From Deuterostichococcus epilithicus (taxonomy: Eukaryota; Chlorophyta; Trebouxiophyceae; Prasiolales; Stichococcaceae): 64,000 nt of DNA. Location: assembly GCA_033439295.1 (NCBI GenBank), contig JAVTLE010000008.1, forward strand, positions 310,001 through 374,000, in the 5' to 3' direction. Position 1 is the first letter of the stretch. Every line of letters begins with the position of its first letter. The position numbers were made by a program, and so were the translations under genes. The notes below the pieces were generated by a model that saw only the letters and a program-made list of their open reading frames with translations, was not told the origin of the DNA and did not search any database. Of the stretch, positions 23,343 to 36,373 are shown in pieces.

Positions 23343-24606
23343 ATGGCTGTGCAAAGTGGCACCCTCGCCGGCCAGGGCGTGTGCGAGCTCAGTGAAAGCC
23401 GTGCTTCTGCGCTGCGCAGCAGTTGGACAGGTCGCAGGCTGCGACACTTCCGCCCTTTCGGTAGCAGGCAGCCTGCATGTCAGGATCGTGGAGCTGAACG
23501 GCAGCAGTCAGCGTGCAGCGCCACGCTGGCACAGGAATGCAGCCACAGTCATATGTCACGGAGGGGCATGCTGCGGACGCTGACAGCCCTGACTGCAGCG
23601 GTGGCAGTTCCAAGCATGTGGCCAAGTGCAGCGCATGCAGGTATGCCAGGTATCTCCCCTCTGCATCGTCTACTGCGAAATGGCATTCAGGACCGTGTCT
23701 TCAGCACACCATGCTCATGTGGCAGATAACACCAACGTGGCGGCCTGCCCCGAACGCAGATGACCTGGCAGAGTACGTGAACCCAAAGGAGGGCTACAGG
23801 ATCGACCGGCCCGCCGCCTGGGAGCAGACCAGTACGCTGCGCTACAGCGTCGCATCGCATCGCATCGCATCGCATCGCGTTGCACTAGCCGTGCTGCCTT
23901 GACGCCCCGGCACATGCAGCATGTCCTGCATGCAGCCGCCTGCGACATTGCTTCGAGGGACTTGACTTGGTCGATGACCGACATCCTGGAACAAAATTGT
24001 GCCGTAGGCAAGGCGGGCGCGGACGTCCTGTTTGTGGATCCGCAGCGCAAGTCCAGCACGCTGGGCGTGACGGTCAGCCCCATCCGTGTCGACAGCCTGG
24101 ACGCCTTTGGCGACCTGGACGCCGTGGCGAGCCGCCTGCTGCAGGCCGAGAAAGCAAAGGTTGGGCTTGTGCCATACACAGCAGCGCCACACCATCCGCT
24201 GGTGCTTGCTGTGGCACATGTGTTACGCATCCGCCGGGCCTCATGCTGCGCCTGGGAGCACGCACTGAGCCCGCAGAGCGGTTCGGCTTGCATGCTACCC
24301 ACTTCATACTGCCACAGGCATGTGCGATTCAGGTTGCACCTGCTGCAGGAGAGCACGAAGGACGTGCAGCTCGTGAGGCAGGTGGCCCGCAAGGGTGCCG
24401 CCAGCGGCGTGACAGTGTATGATTATGAGTATGAGCTGGACAGCACTCGCGGAAGGAAGCGCATCCTGTCGACGGTGGCCATCGCTGGCCGCAAGCTGTA
24501 CATCGTCAACGGTACCGCCAAGTGCGAGGGCGGCGGCTGCGGCGGCACCGCAGAGGAGGCGGCGGCGCTTATGCGGCAGTCCGCCGCAAGTTTTGACACG
24601 ATTTGA
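23343..24606 (+). CDS. PsbP-domain thylakoid lumen protein (259 aa)
   Basis: Four exons, 23343-23640, 23760-23831, 24008-24159 and 24349-24606, sum to 780 nt. The N terminus is a basic, Ser/Arg-rich chloroplast transit region. A twin-arginine lumenal signal follows: SRRGMLRTLTALTAAVAV ending in AHAG, so Tat export to the lumen is predicted. The mature part is a PsbP fold: YVNPKEGYRIDRPAAWEQ, KAGADVLFVDPQRKSS, VTVSPIRVDSLDAFGDL, YDYEYELDSTRGRKRIL, LYIVNGTAKCE. The wording resembles the PPD2-like subgroup of PsbP-domain proteins more than PsbP of photosystem II itself; this assignment is tentative. Function of that subgroup is poorly known. Presence of the protein supports a photosynthetic or recently photosynthetic host. 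Confidence 0.9.
23850..23880. repeat. Pentanucleotide microsatellite (CGCAT)n
   Basis: Five perfect CGCAT units plus a degenerate one, starting 19 bp inside the second intron of the PsbP-type gene, close to its donor. Likely length-variable. Confidence 0.9.
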
Positions 24607-25445
24607 GGATCTGCAGATCTGTTCAATTCTGCCCAGTTTTGAGTGAGATTTTGATAAGCTCCGTGACGTTCAGGTGGCAGGCGACATGCAAATGCATTGT
24701 ATTTGGCGCCTTGCCAGTCTGCGGCACGCTGCGACCAAACAGCGCGCAGCTGGCCACACCGAGCGGATGCGCCAAAACTGTGATGCAGGTTTGGGCTTCT
24801 AGATAGACAGAACTTCGGCCACACATCATGCGGTGCTCAATACAAAAATCTCATAGCTTTGAAAAGGATGCTTGTGGGCCTGGAAGCAGTGAAGATTACG
24901 GCTATGACGGCCACCCCAGGCAGGGAAGGGTGCGCAGGTTGGTGGTAGTCGAGCAAGTTCAACCTGCAGGACTGTCCACTGTTTGAGCAACTTGCCAATG
25001 TATTGCCGCTTAGGCAAATATCCAATGGACAGCGGAAGCAGGCTCTAAAAGGGCCTCTTTCTGCCAGTGGAAGGCCTCCGGCACGCAGTGATGTAAACGG
25101 GCACATGAGCTGACACCGTTTCTCATCATAGCCGCAACATGCGTATCACGATAACTCTAGTATCATAATTGCTGAGCGGCGTACATCATCGGCTGACCAT
25201 TGCGGCCTGCACCGCGGGATCTCCGGTGCAACAACCGGGTCTGACGTCAGCGAAGGGTTTTGTCACAGGCATTCGAAAGCTCGCACTCGCAGCTTGTACA
25301 GTCTGGGGAGTTGCAGCAGGCACAATTGCACGGCCGACCCCGCAATCATCTTAAATCGTGTGTGAAATATATTTGAAGGTCATGCACGCGCGAGAAGGCC
25401 TAGCCTGACCGTATCTGCAGTTCTGTGCTGCACTCGAACGTGAGA
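24607..25445. other. Intergenic, about 840 bp
   Basis: 3' region of the PsbP-type gene and presumed SMC4 promoter. No coding or RNA signal recognised; no TATA box close to the SMC4 start. Confidence 0.4.
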
Positions 25446-28400
25446 ATGGCAGCAGCGATGGAGACGGATGAGAACGCGCAGCAGGGCCCGCATGGACGTT
25501 TAGTGATCACCAAGATGGTGCTCAACAACTTCAAGTCGTACGCAGAGGAGAGGGTTGTGGGCCCCTTCCACAAGGTGCTGCCTTCGATGCAGCATCGGTG
25601 TGCGTTAGTGCCGCGACATAGCTGCTGTCCGAGTCAGGAATGCGATTATGCAGCTTCGCGGTAGCACATTGTGACTTGCAGCAGATGTGGGATTGCTGCG
25701 TGGGTACACCTGTTGGGTGTCGACCATTTATTTTGGTCGTGCATCCTGCAGAACTTCACCTCGGTCGTGGGGCCTAACGGCAGCGGCAAGTCCAACGTCA
25801 TCGACGCCATGCTCTTTGTGTTTGGCTTCAAAGCGAACAAGGTGGGGCCTTGCATGCTTTGGAACCCGCTTTGCCGACGGTGTTTGCACAGCAGTGCGGC
25901 GCCGGTTGTGCTTGCCAAAACACTCCTTCTGCTGCTGCAGCTGCGACTGGCTAAGGTCTCGGAGTTGATTCACAACTCGACGGACTTCCAAAACCTGGAG
26001 AGCGCGTCTGTGATGGTCCACTTTGCCCGCATCATCGACGTGGTGCGCCTGGCACTGCTCAGAACCTATTTCCCTGCAGCTATTGGGAGCAGCAGCCTGC
26101 ATGAGCAGCACGGACGTCTGGACCTCGCACAGAATATGCGCAGCCGTGTCGGGGTCTGAGAGTGCCCCGACACCCGCAGGACGAGGATACCTTCGAGACG
26201 GTGCCAGGCTCAGAACTGGTAGTCGGCCGTGTGGCGTACCGCAACAACACGTCAGACTACTACATCAACGGGCGCAAGCAGCAAGCGAAGGCGGTTGTCG
26301 AGCGGCTCAAGCTGGAGGGCATTGATCTGAACCACAACCGCTTCCTGATCCTCCAGGTGCCGCCTGACCCTGTTGATATTGAAAGTGCGGCAACGTCCCA
26401 GACAAGTCACGCTTCTGTGTCAACTAAGGTTGAGGACACTGCACGACGAGAGGACAGCACGCAGTCAGGGACCAGCTTGCGTGCGCAAGAGTCTGCCACG
26501 AACTACATGTCTTGCCAGTCACAAGATCTGAACAAGACTTGGAGCTACAGGCCGCCGACTGCCGTCCATGACCGCCTCACGATGACCGCAGGGCGAGGTG
26601 GAGCAGATCAGCCTGATGGACCCGCAGGCGCTGCTGACGTACCTGTCCGAGATCATTGGCACCCACGTATACGGCGAGGCGCTAGAGCAGCTGGCCAAAA
26701 TGTGAGGGACGCCGCGGGCCACATGATGCTGGCAGACCGTCGCACCGCACAGCTCTCGCAGCTATGCTGGAGCATCCTGGCGCGCGACTGCTGCGGCGCG
26801 AGGCCCAGGCTGCCTGCAGCTGTCGTGCCCTGTGGCTGCTGCGGCAGCGGGACCTCCTGCACAGGTTCCCACGAAAACCCTCCCCCCCTGCCCCGCTGCT
26901 GCAGGGTGGAGGAGAACACGGAGACGCGGCAGTCGGCCGCTAACCGCGTGAAGATCGCAGATAAGCATGTGGCGGCAACCGCTGGGCCGGCCGCGGTGAC
27001 GCAGGCATACAACGCCAAGCTGGCGGATGCGGCCGGCGCTGTGGACACCCAGCTGCAGATCTTCGTGCGCCAGGGGCAGGTACATTGTCAGTGCACGAGA
27101 ATCAGGGACCTCTAAAATCACTCTGTACTGCTGAGGCTTGCGGAGCATGATCCGTCAGCGGCAGCTCGGGGCTGAAGGCCTTGGCTTGTGCGTGTATGCA
27201 GCTGACGGTGGCAAAGATCGAGGCGAACGTGGAGGAGATCCAGCAGCACCTCAGCCACGAGAACGACAAGGCGGGCTCGCACGGCGCAGAGCTGAAAGAG
27301 CTGCGCACAAAGTGCGCTCGTGCCTATTCTTCATTTACTGTGTCGCGCTTGCCCCTTACTGTGACAATGCCGCAGCTGATCCCAGTGCATGGAAGATCCA
27401 AAGTCTGCAGCCTGGCCGCTGGTCACGCCGGTGCCTCCGCCTGGTGCTTCTGCCCGCACGCTGCTGCAATATTCGGATATGTTCCCTGCAGCTGCAAGGC
27501 GGCAGAGGCGGCGGTGGCGGAGGAGCAGCGGTCGCTGGACGGCGTGACGCGACGCTTCCAGGAGTTTGAGCGTGCGGACGCCAAGCGCACTGAGGAGGCA
27601 AAGGCCACCAGGGCCAAGGCCAAGAAGCTGCGCGTGAAGCACGACAAGGACGCCGCCGCCTTGCTGGTGCGCATCGGGAATAGTGGCGCGTCCGCAAGGG
27701 CTTGGCTGTGTGGTGCGCTCAACTTGCGGTTCTTCAGCGAACGTCATTCCACTGAGCCAAGGTCGTGCAGGCGAGGCTGGAGAGGGTTGGTGCAAAGCCC
27801 GAGGTGCTCGTAGGTCTACGCCTCTCTGACAACTGTGCATCAACCCATTTTGGACCCGTTTTTGCCTACCGATTTGGCCTCAGGCATGCTGCTGACCTTG
27901 TGGCTAAACCGCAGAAATGCGAGTCGGACGTGGAGCGGCTGCCGGCGGAGATTGAGGGGCACCGAGAGGCGGCGGCGGCGCTGGCCGGCGAGCTGGCGGC
28001 GGCGGAGGCCAAGGTGGAGGCGCTCACGGAGGAGGGTCGCGGCGAGCGCGAGGCCCTCACTCAGCAGCAGCAGGTGGGAGAGCGGGCTTTGTTGAGCAGC
28101 GGATGTTTCTGCCCGCTCAGTTTGCCCCCGACCCCCCTGCGGCCGGCTGTGCCGTCTGTCTGGCCCATCTGCACCGGGCACCGGGGTGCAGCCACCGGGG
28201 TGCAGCTCAAGCAGCGCAGCGGCTCTGCTGGGGCGACGACTTGCCGGCAGCCGCGGGCGCGAACTGGTTGTGCTCTGAACTTTAGGAGGCGGCCCAAACC
28301 TGCTGATGCCATGCCGTCCGCACGACAGCAGGCTTGGAAGACCACTATCCTTGGCGCTCCCTGCGCAGGCGGTCAGCTGAAGGCTGCACGCAGACAGATG

Positions 28401-31400
28401 GCTGAGATCCCCCGTCACTGCTGTTCCCTGTCCAGGCGTTCAGCCAGAAGCTGCAGCCGTACATGAAGAAGATCAGCGAGGCGAAGGCGCGGCAGAGCGA
28501 GCCGACCGCGGAGCGCGACCTGCTCGCGCAGCGCCAGGCGGCTGCCGTCAAGGCCTTCCAGGTATGCCTTTCGTGTGACTCTGTCTGTTGAATCCGTTTG
28601 ATGATCCGTGGCTGCCACTCCTATCCCACTTTTCCTGCACATCGTGACCGCCGCTGTAGCCAGAGCAGGGCCGGGCTCGGGGCCGATGCAACAGGTGTCT
28701 GCCTGGAGGCTTGGCCCACACAACCTCGTGGGGAACTTCTGGGCTGCTCTCTTGCGCTTCGACCGCCGCCTCCATCAAGTCAGCGACTGGGGGAATTCAA
28801 CATGCCTGCAGGGCGCAGAGGCTGGCGCCGCAGAGGCGGATGAGGCGGCCGCGGCAAAGGAGGCCGAGGCGCGGGACCTGCTAGCCCAGCGGGAGCGGCA
28901 CCTGTGCGTCTCCGCCGGTCCCCCCGTGATGCAGGCTCCCTCTGCGACCGTAACCTCGTTCGCCTGCTTGCAAGCAAGTGGCACGACACGCAGCGGTGGC
29001 GGAGCAGCCGGCTGCCCGCAGGTGATGCGGGAGACGTGAATTCGGGGATGAGTTTTGACACTCCTGACCTCGACGGGTGCCGGCATGCACAGGGCGGCGG
29101 CAGCGGAGGCGCAGCAGAGGGAGACGGACGCCACGGCGCAGGCGACGCTCCAGCAGGGCCGCCTGCGGGACTCGCAAGGCCAGCTGGCACAGCGCAAGCA
29201 GGTGCGCATGTGTGTGGGGCAACCTCACCAGCAAGCGTGGAGCAGCAGGCTGCACATGCTTAAACAGCCGTGTTTCTCGATTGACTAGCAGACGCTTGGC
29301 ATGTTTCCTGGGGTGTTGATGGAGGTCTGGGTTGCACGGAGGTCTAGGATGCACGCAAGGCGGTCACATCTGGTGGGGCCCGCTGGCAAGCGCGTGATGT
29401 GGGTGTCCCCGCTGGTATGCAGGCGGACAGCGCCGCGGCCTCGCAGTCGCACATCATGCAGGGTCTTTCGCACGCCGCGAGGACGGGCATCATTGTCGGC
29501 AAGGTCTGGGGCCGCCTCGGTGCGTCTTCCACATCCAAGCGCATATGCACACGCTCCCGTGGTCACAGCAGGCGCCTCAAATGCGACTGGCCCGCCCAGG
29601 CGTTGGACGGCCGCGATGGAGACAGCCCTGCTGACACTCAGGGTTGCGTCTGCTCACCAGTCTGACCAGCAGGGCACCTTCTGTTGCCCTGGTGCACTGC
29701 CTGCACCTTAATGCACATCGGCTGCTTTGGCTCAACGCAGGCGACCTGGGCACGATCGACGCTAAATACGACGTCGCGATCTCGTCCTGCTGCGGGGCAC
29801 TGGACTACATCGTGGTCGACTCGCCAGACACCGCCAAGCAGTGCGTCAAGTACATCCGGGACAAGGGCCTGGGCGTCGCCACCTTCCTCATCCTGAGCCA
29901 GCAGGAGCACCTGGCGGCGGCGGCGGGCCAGCGCGTCAAGACGCCCCCAGGTGCGCGGTGCTCCTCTGCCGCAAATCGGAGTGCCATTCGGGGTGTGGGG
30001 TGATGGAAGCACCGCAGCAGCAATCCAAGCACTGCCGAAGGTCGTTCACTTGCAATCCCCAGATGAACTTCCAGAGCACCCAGCTCTGAAGCACGACCAG
30101 CTGCAAGTGGCCGGTTTCTGACAAGTGCAACATGTGTATGACAAATATGACAATGCGCAGACGCGCCGCGGCTGTTCGACCTGATCAACGTCGCGGATGT
30201 GCGGCTGCGGCCGGCGTTCTTCTATGCGCTGCGCAACACGGTGGTGGCGTCCCACATGGACCGCGCCTCCGAGATCGCCTACGCCCGCGACTCCGCCTTC
30301 CGAAAAGTCGTCACGCTCAAGGTACGGGCTGCGCTGCGATGTGGTTGCGCACGAGCGAGGGTAGCAGGAACGGGCTTCTTGTGGCCTCTTGCTACAGCCT
30401 TCCGCTCACATGGGCGCCCGATTAGTCCAGCCTCCAGGGATGGTGTCCGGGGTTGATGACCTGGCATGCTGACACCCAGAGCTGCGATGTGCGCAGGGCG
30501 AGCTCATCAGCGAGTCGGGCACGATGACTGGCGGCGGCGGCAAGCCGCGGCGCGGCAAGATGCAGCTAGGAACCGGCCCGCCGAAGGGCGCCGTCGCTGC
30601 CGCGGCCGTCGGAGACGGCAAGGAGACAGCTGCCCTGGAGTCGGACGTGCAGCAGCTGCAGCAGGTGCTGCGACCATACGACACTTTGCCCCACAGCCGC
30701 CCCATTGCCGCAGCTTGATGGCGGGCAAGCTCCCAAAGCAAATCTTGTGCCGTCTGACAGTGAAACCTTCCACCAGGACGCATGGCCTGCGCTTCCAGAC
30801 ATTGCTGCCACAGGTTTGCACATTTCCTCGCTCAGCAGCAGGTGCTGATCACCTAAACTTGTCCTCTGCAGAAGCTGGCGGCGGCGCAGGCAGAGGCGGC
30901 GCAGGCGTCCAGGGTCGTCAAGGAGGCGACGAAAGCCGCGGCGGAGGCGGAGACGGGGGCGCGCAAGGCGGGCATGGCGGCCGAGGCGCACCGCGCCACC
31001 GCTGCCGACCTGCGGCAGCGCCTCGCCTCGCTGCAGGCCGCCGCCAAGGTGGGCGTCCGCAGTTTGCCTTCACAGACGAAGGCGCAGGACTGGCGGCTGG
31101 CTGCATGGGCCTGCATGTCCAGTAACTGCAATTCGCAAGACGTCCAGCTGCCAACTTGCATAGAACATGTAAAGCTCTCGCCGGCCCGACCCCAGGTCGC
31201 TGCATGCTCACCGACAGCAGGTTTGGAGTTCCTCTTGGTAATACTGCGCAGGTCACCAAGGAGGCGCGGGAGCGGCTGGCGGAGCTGGAGGGCATGATCG
31301 CCGCCGAGGAGGCGGAGATCGGGCGGCTGCAGTCCGATGCGGCGGGGCTGACGGCGGAGGCGGAGCGCCTGTCCGAAGCGCTTGCCGGCATCGGCGGCCC

Positions 31401-34400
31401 CAAGCTGCGCAAGCAGCGCGCCCTCGTCGAGCGGCTGCAGCAGGTGTGGGAGCTGGAAGTCAGTGATGGGAGTTAGTGGTGTGATTGTCGTGTTCAGATG
31501 CCATGCAGTCGGCTGAGCCTTGGACTGACCCTTGCGCAATGCGTCAGGAGGAGTCGGTTCCTGGCCCCTGCAGCTGCTCCCTGCGACAGGAAAGGCGCAT
31601 GAGCACCTACTTTGCGCTTCTCATTGGCAGGACATCGCCGCGGCGGAGGACGAGGCGACGCGCAAGGGCGTGGCGGTGGCCGCCGCAGAGAAGGGCGCCG
31701 CCAAGCTGCGGAGGGAGGTCGCAAAGGCCGCCGCCGAGCTGGAGGCGCTCGAGGGCCGGGAGGAGGCCAAGGCGGCGGAGCACGCTGCGGCGCAGCAGAC
31801 GTCCTTCGAGCTCGCGACCGCCATGCAGGTGTGGGGCTGGCCGATGTTGATATTATTTCCCTGTTAAGGGATGTCCCTGTTGAGGGATTGCATGCCAGCA
31901 GGCGATAGCAGCTTCATAACCGGCGAAGCAGATTGCGGCGTGGTGCGGCAGGGGCCATTTGTGGCATCTGCTCTGCGCTGCTGCCGCGGCCGTGTTGTGC
32001 TGCACGTCATGGCGCTTGCACATCCTTCATGCTCACTGCTGCGCGTGGTCTTATTATCGCGTCGGTGCATGCTGACGCCAATGCCACACACACCCGCACA
32101 GGCGGCCACGGACGAGCTGGCGGAGCGCAAACAGGCTTTGACGGACGCCGTCGCGGAGGTGGAGGCCCTGGAGCAGAAGGTGCCACCCCCTCTTCTCCCT
32201 CCGCGCAGGGCATGTGCGCTGTGCTCCGACCGCACAGGGTACAGGAGGAGCTCGCGCCGTTCCGCACCCCGATCCTGCACCCAGCTGTTGCGCGCTGCAC
32301 GCCTGGCAGCATGCCACCTGCGCTGCCGGCATGGGCTTGGGCCTGGAACATGGCCGGCGAGTGCCTGCAATGCTCTCTCCTGAACCACATGTGCCGGAGT
32401 GACTTGCAGGTGCGCATCATCAGCGGCAAGCAGGCGGAGTTCACGGAGCGCCTGGAGAGGCAGCAGCACGCGCTGCGGGTGGAGGCCGGCAAGGCGCGCG
32501 ACAACAGCAAGGCCATGGCCGCGAAACGCGCCAAGTTCGCCAAGGAGGCGGGCCCTGACGGTGCGCGCCCGGCTGTGCCTGCAGCGGACATCCATGCCTG
32601 GTGCTGCTGACGCTTTGTGCTCCGGCCTCGGCTCGGCCGGCGCTGGCGGCTCAACCCACCCCGGCAGCGACACACCCTTTCCAGCGCATGTGCACTCCCG
32701 GCACAACAGGCCACCCAAGTCGGCTCTCTTACTGACCAACTTCCCTGATCCATCTGCGCGAGCCACGAACACGCCGCAGTGTCAACCCTGTCCCCCCATG
32801 TGCCGCAGCGCCGTCGCCATTCGAGGACCTGGAGCCAGAGGCGCTGGACGCCGTGGACGTGGACGCGCTGCAGGGATCCATCCTGCGGCTGCAGAACGAG
32901 CTGGACGGCGCGGCGCCGGAGCCGGGCGCCATCGAGGCGCACGCGGCGGCGGTGGTGGAGCATGCGGCGCGGCTGGCCGACCTGGAGGCGGCCACCTCCG
33001 CACGCGACGCGGTGAGTTGTCTGTCTACTTTGCTTTGCTTGCTGCCTCCTCAGCGAAAGCCCCAGCTGCAGGCCTGCACAGGCCCTGGGGGCTGGGTGCG
33101 TCAGCGCTGGAGTTCCCCGGTGGCGGGGCTGCCGTTTCAGAGCATAGTGCATGTAACAGGCCGCACGCCAGGACCTCGCCCTGCAACGCCGATCCCTTTG
33201 GGCTGCTGCACCGCTGGCTATGTCGCCGGCAGGGGCTGCTGGTACTGCTTTCAGTAGGAGAGGCACATGTGTGGCTCCTCTGTGATGCTGACGCCGCGCC
33301 TGGCTGCTGTGGCCTCCAACAGAAGCGGCGGGAGCATGAGGCGGTGCGCAAGGAGCGGCTGGACCTCTTCATGGCGGGCTTCAACACCATCAGCCTGAAG
33401 CTCAAGGAGATGTACCAGATGATCACGCTCGGCGGCGACGCCGAGCTGGAGCTCGTCGACTCCCTGGACCCATTCTCCGAGGTGCGCGCGCAAATACCGC
33501 CGCCAGCAGGCTCTCTGCAGCCCTTAGCCGCAGGGCGGCCTTTCAAAGCTGAGGGTCGTAGCTGTGGTTGCTGGTCAGTGGATGCCCTGCCGCGTGTCTG
33601 GCCAAGAGCTCGCTGGCTTGCTGGACCCTTTCTCCGAGGTGCCCTCGCACGAGCAAAGACCCTTCCCTCCAGCGGCAGCTGCAGCAGCCTTTTGGCAGTT
33701 TCTTGCTGCAGGAGCCGTCGCAAGTCGGGGAGGTGCAGACCTGTTTGGTTGTCCCCCTGCCGCGTGAAATGTGACGCCAAACCTTGAGTGTTGATGCGAT
33801 CCTCGAGGTGGGCGATGCGGCTGACCATGATGAGCGGGCTGCGCTGTCTGCAACAGCACTGCCCAAACCCCGTGCGCCGCTGCCGGTGCGCAGGGCATCA
33901 TCTTCAGCGTGCGGCCGCCGAAGAAGAGCTGGAAGAACATCGCCAACCTGTCGGGCGGCGAGAAGACGCTGTCCTCGCTGTCGCTAGTGTTCGCGCTGCA
34001 CCACTTCCGCCCCACGCCGCTGTACGTCATGGACGAAATCGACGCCGCGCTTGGTGCGCCTCTCTGTCCAGGACCCTGATTGCCGACCATGATCTCTCCC
34101 TCTAAACTTCCGAGCAGTGCATGGCATGCTGGAACGCGAGCTCACGCAGCGACACAGCAGGAGGGCCCGAGCCTGCAACGGGCTTGTCCTGCGCGAGCCC
34201 GTCAAAGGATGCATCCTGCTGCACAGTTCTGGGGGGCCCTTTAAACGATGCGGTCTCACTGGCAAACGCGTGGTTGAAAACGCTCTCCGATTGAAATGCT
34301 CTCCTACTGGTCTATCCTTGCACACCGTAGCAGTTCGGCTGCTGTGCTTCCTGTACAGCATACCCGCTGCCTTGTACATCAGATTTCATCCGTACTTTTG

Positions 34401-34637
34401 CTGGTCTCTGCAGACTTCAAGAACGTGTCGATCGTGGCGCACTACATCAAGGAGCGCACCCGCAACGCGCAGTTCATCATCATCAGCCTGCGCAACAACA
34501 TGTTCGAGCTGGCTGACCGGCTGGTGGGCATCTACAAGACCAACAATGCCACCAAGTCCGTGGCCATCAACCCCGCGGACTTTGTGGTCGGCGCACCCGC
34601 GGCGCCGCTGCCGTCGCCGGTGTCCACAGCCGCATGA
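25446..34637 (+). CDS. SMC4: SMC4, condensin ATPase subunit (1243 aa)
   Basis: Core ATPase of condensin, pairing with SMC2 for chromosome compaction. Twenty-five exons sum to 3732 nt: 25446-25574, 25752-25841, 25941-26042, 26180-26356, 26592-26701, 26905-27079, 27202-27311, 27492-27666, 27915-28073, 28436-28561, 28812-28903, 29093-29201, 29423-29519, 29741-29950, 30161-30321, 30497-30664, 30872-31048, 31252-31443, 31631-31828, 32102-32179, 32410-32560, 32809-33011, 33323-33481, 33894-34053, 34414-34637. Landmarks: VLNNFKSYAEE, Walker A GPNGSGKSN, GEVEQISLMDP, hinge (about 520-675) with YDVAISSCCGALD and GTMTGGGG, ABC signature LSGGEKTLSSLSLVFALHHF, Walker B PLYVMDEIDAAL, C-terminal SLRNNMFELADRLVGIYKT. 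SMC4-specific wording distinguishes it from SMC1-3. The coiled-coil arms are unusually rich in Ala, reflecting GC pressure. A further 33-nt exon at about 27771-27803 is possible. Confidence 0.95.
33621..33642 (+). repeat. Echo of an SMC4 exon end inside the following intron
   Basis: The 22 bp covering the end of SMC4 exon 23 and its donor (CTGGACCCATTCTCCGAGGT) recur with one mismatch about 160 bp downstream within intron 23. It is not part of the coding model. Confidence 0.65.
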
Positions 34638-35399
34638 TGACCGCGCCGGCTGCTGTGCGTGCACTTATTCTGGCGGCGGGCGCTCGGGCAGTGACACAAT
34701 GCGGCGTTGCACATTTGATGCGGTGCACTGTGGGGGTGGAGGAAGCTATCGTGATTTAAGGGACATGACACGGAATTCAATGGTTTGCAACAGATCTGTG
34801 GACGAAAATTGAAATCGAATGGAGAATGCATGCACGTGCTGTGCCTGCTGCAAATTCTTGGATCGCTCAAGCACGAACTTCCGAGAGTCCAGTTGGAAGG
34901 CGACTCCTGGCATAGCTCGGTCGGCTGTCGCCTGCTGACGATCGTGCCGCAGCATATACCGCCTGCTTCACAACACATCGAACCTTTGGTGTGGTTGAAG
35001 GTCGTGCAGCCGAGCCGCATTCTTACCTCCTGCATATTCGGACCTGCACATCCTGCAGGCCCTGCACCTCAGCAGGTGTGCTCAGCTCTCCGCCCGATAC
35101 CAGAGGATGTGCCTGTGAATTGCAGCACTGTACTTTGAAGTGGCACACCCAGCAAGACGATGTGAGCAATACCGTGTGTAGCGTCGGCAACAGGCCTTCT
35201 ACCAATTCCCTCTGCAGTACTGAGCATGCCAACGAACAGCAAAATGTAGTCAGTGTCCTGCCGTTACTTCTTTTCTGCTGTTTGCAGCAACCATCCTCGC
35301 ATGAGCACCTCAGCAGCAGGTGGCGAGCATGTATTGCAGTTCCATGTGCATCAAATAGCGTGCCATAACCGACCAATACTCATCCTGCTTCGAAAGGGG
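34638..35399. other. Intergenic, about 760 bp
   Basis: 3' region of SMC4 and the presumed promoter of the small gene that follows. No domain or RNA gene recognised. Confidence 0.4.
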
Positions 35400-36373
35400 A
35401 TGGCGGGCAACAACATCTACCAGGGGTTCGCGGGGCGCGTCGGCCATGGCCTCTTCATCTTTGCCGGTACGTGCCTGCTGCTTCGTGACACTTGCTGAGT
35501 GTGGAGGTCCGACACTCGAGTGGTGCTCAGTGCGCTCAACCACGACATCTTGTATTCCTGATACACATGCATGCATACAACTTGTATGATACAAGCTACG
35601 GCGAGTCGCGGAATCCAAGTGGTGGCTGTAGTTGTGTGTTTTGTTCAACTTCAACTGCAGGTGCTGTGGCGGTGGGCGCGGCGCTGGAGCGCGGCCTCCG
35701 TGACCAGTTGAGTGCTTTGTTGCTAGAACACATTCATGGAACCATTGGAGAGGCCCTGCTCATTGCTGCTCCAGCGAGTCCCGGTACTGCAAACCCAGGA
35801 TGTATTAACAACACCAGCAGCGCATCTGATGGGGACCTTGAGCCTGCCTTCGCCGTCCTGTCTGAGTTTCCTGCGCGCTCTGAGTCGTCCGGTCGTCCCT
35901 GACGGCCTGGTGATGGCACGCCGCAGCCACATCCACCACTTCCACCACCATGCGCTGAGCGACGAGCTGCAGAGCGCCATCGATGCCGTGGTTGCGGTGC
36001 CCGTGCCCGTCCCCGCCGACGTCGCCTTCATCGTACGCCACTGCATCCTTCCGTCCTCTGCCATTCTTCCTCTTGCAGCCTTGCTCGCAGGGCGACGGCA
36101 ACGCATGCCTGCCTGCACCAGGTTCTCCAGGAGTGTGCTGCAGCTACCCTTCATCTGCACGCTGGCAAGATAGAGCTACGGTGATGTCAGCAGGGGCAGG
36201 ACGCCAAACTCTGTGCTCACTCAGGCGGTATAACTCTATTCATGTTGCCGCAGGACATCGAGCCGCTGCTGGACGATGAGGGGAACCCGGTGCTGGACTC
36301 TAAGGGCAATCCCGTGCCCAAGCCCGGCAGCCAGCAGCAGCCGGGTGGCCAGGGCGGCCGCTTCAACCAGTGA
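35400..36373 (+). CDS. Unrecognised small protein, one hydrophobic segment
   Basis: Tentative model. Exon 1, 35400-35466: MAGNNIYQGFAGRVGHGLFI plus FA. Exon 2 starts at 35661 and continues in frame: GAVAVGAALERGLRDQ. Exon 3 ends at 36032, with DGLVMARRSHIHHFHHH then ALSDELQSAIDAVV and VPVPVPADVAFI. Exon 4, 36254-36373: DIEPLLDDEGNPVLDSKGNP, a Gln/Gly-rich tail and a stop. Phases agree for junctions 1-2 and 3-4. The end of exon 2 and start of exon 3 are unresolved (donor CTCC/GTGACC and an acceptor near 35817-35820 would fit). Exons 1-2 make a short hydrophobic helix; the middle has a His cluster. Small, membrane-linked and possibly mitochondrial is a guess. I do not recognise the family. Confidence 0.45.

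Noticed and set aside
27771-27803. Additional 33-nt SMC4 exon (ARLERVGAKPE)
   Set aside because: It is in phase and plausible in a coiled coil, but its donor (GTGCTC) is weak and the model is complete without it.
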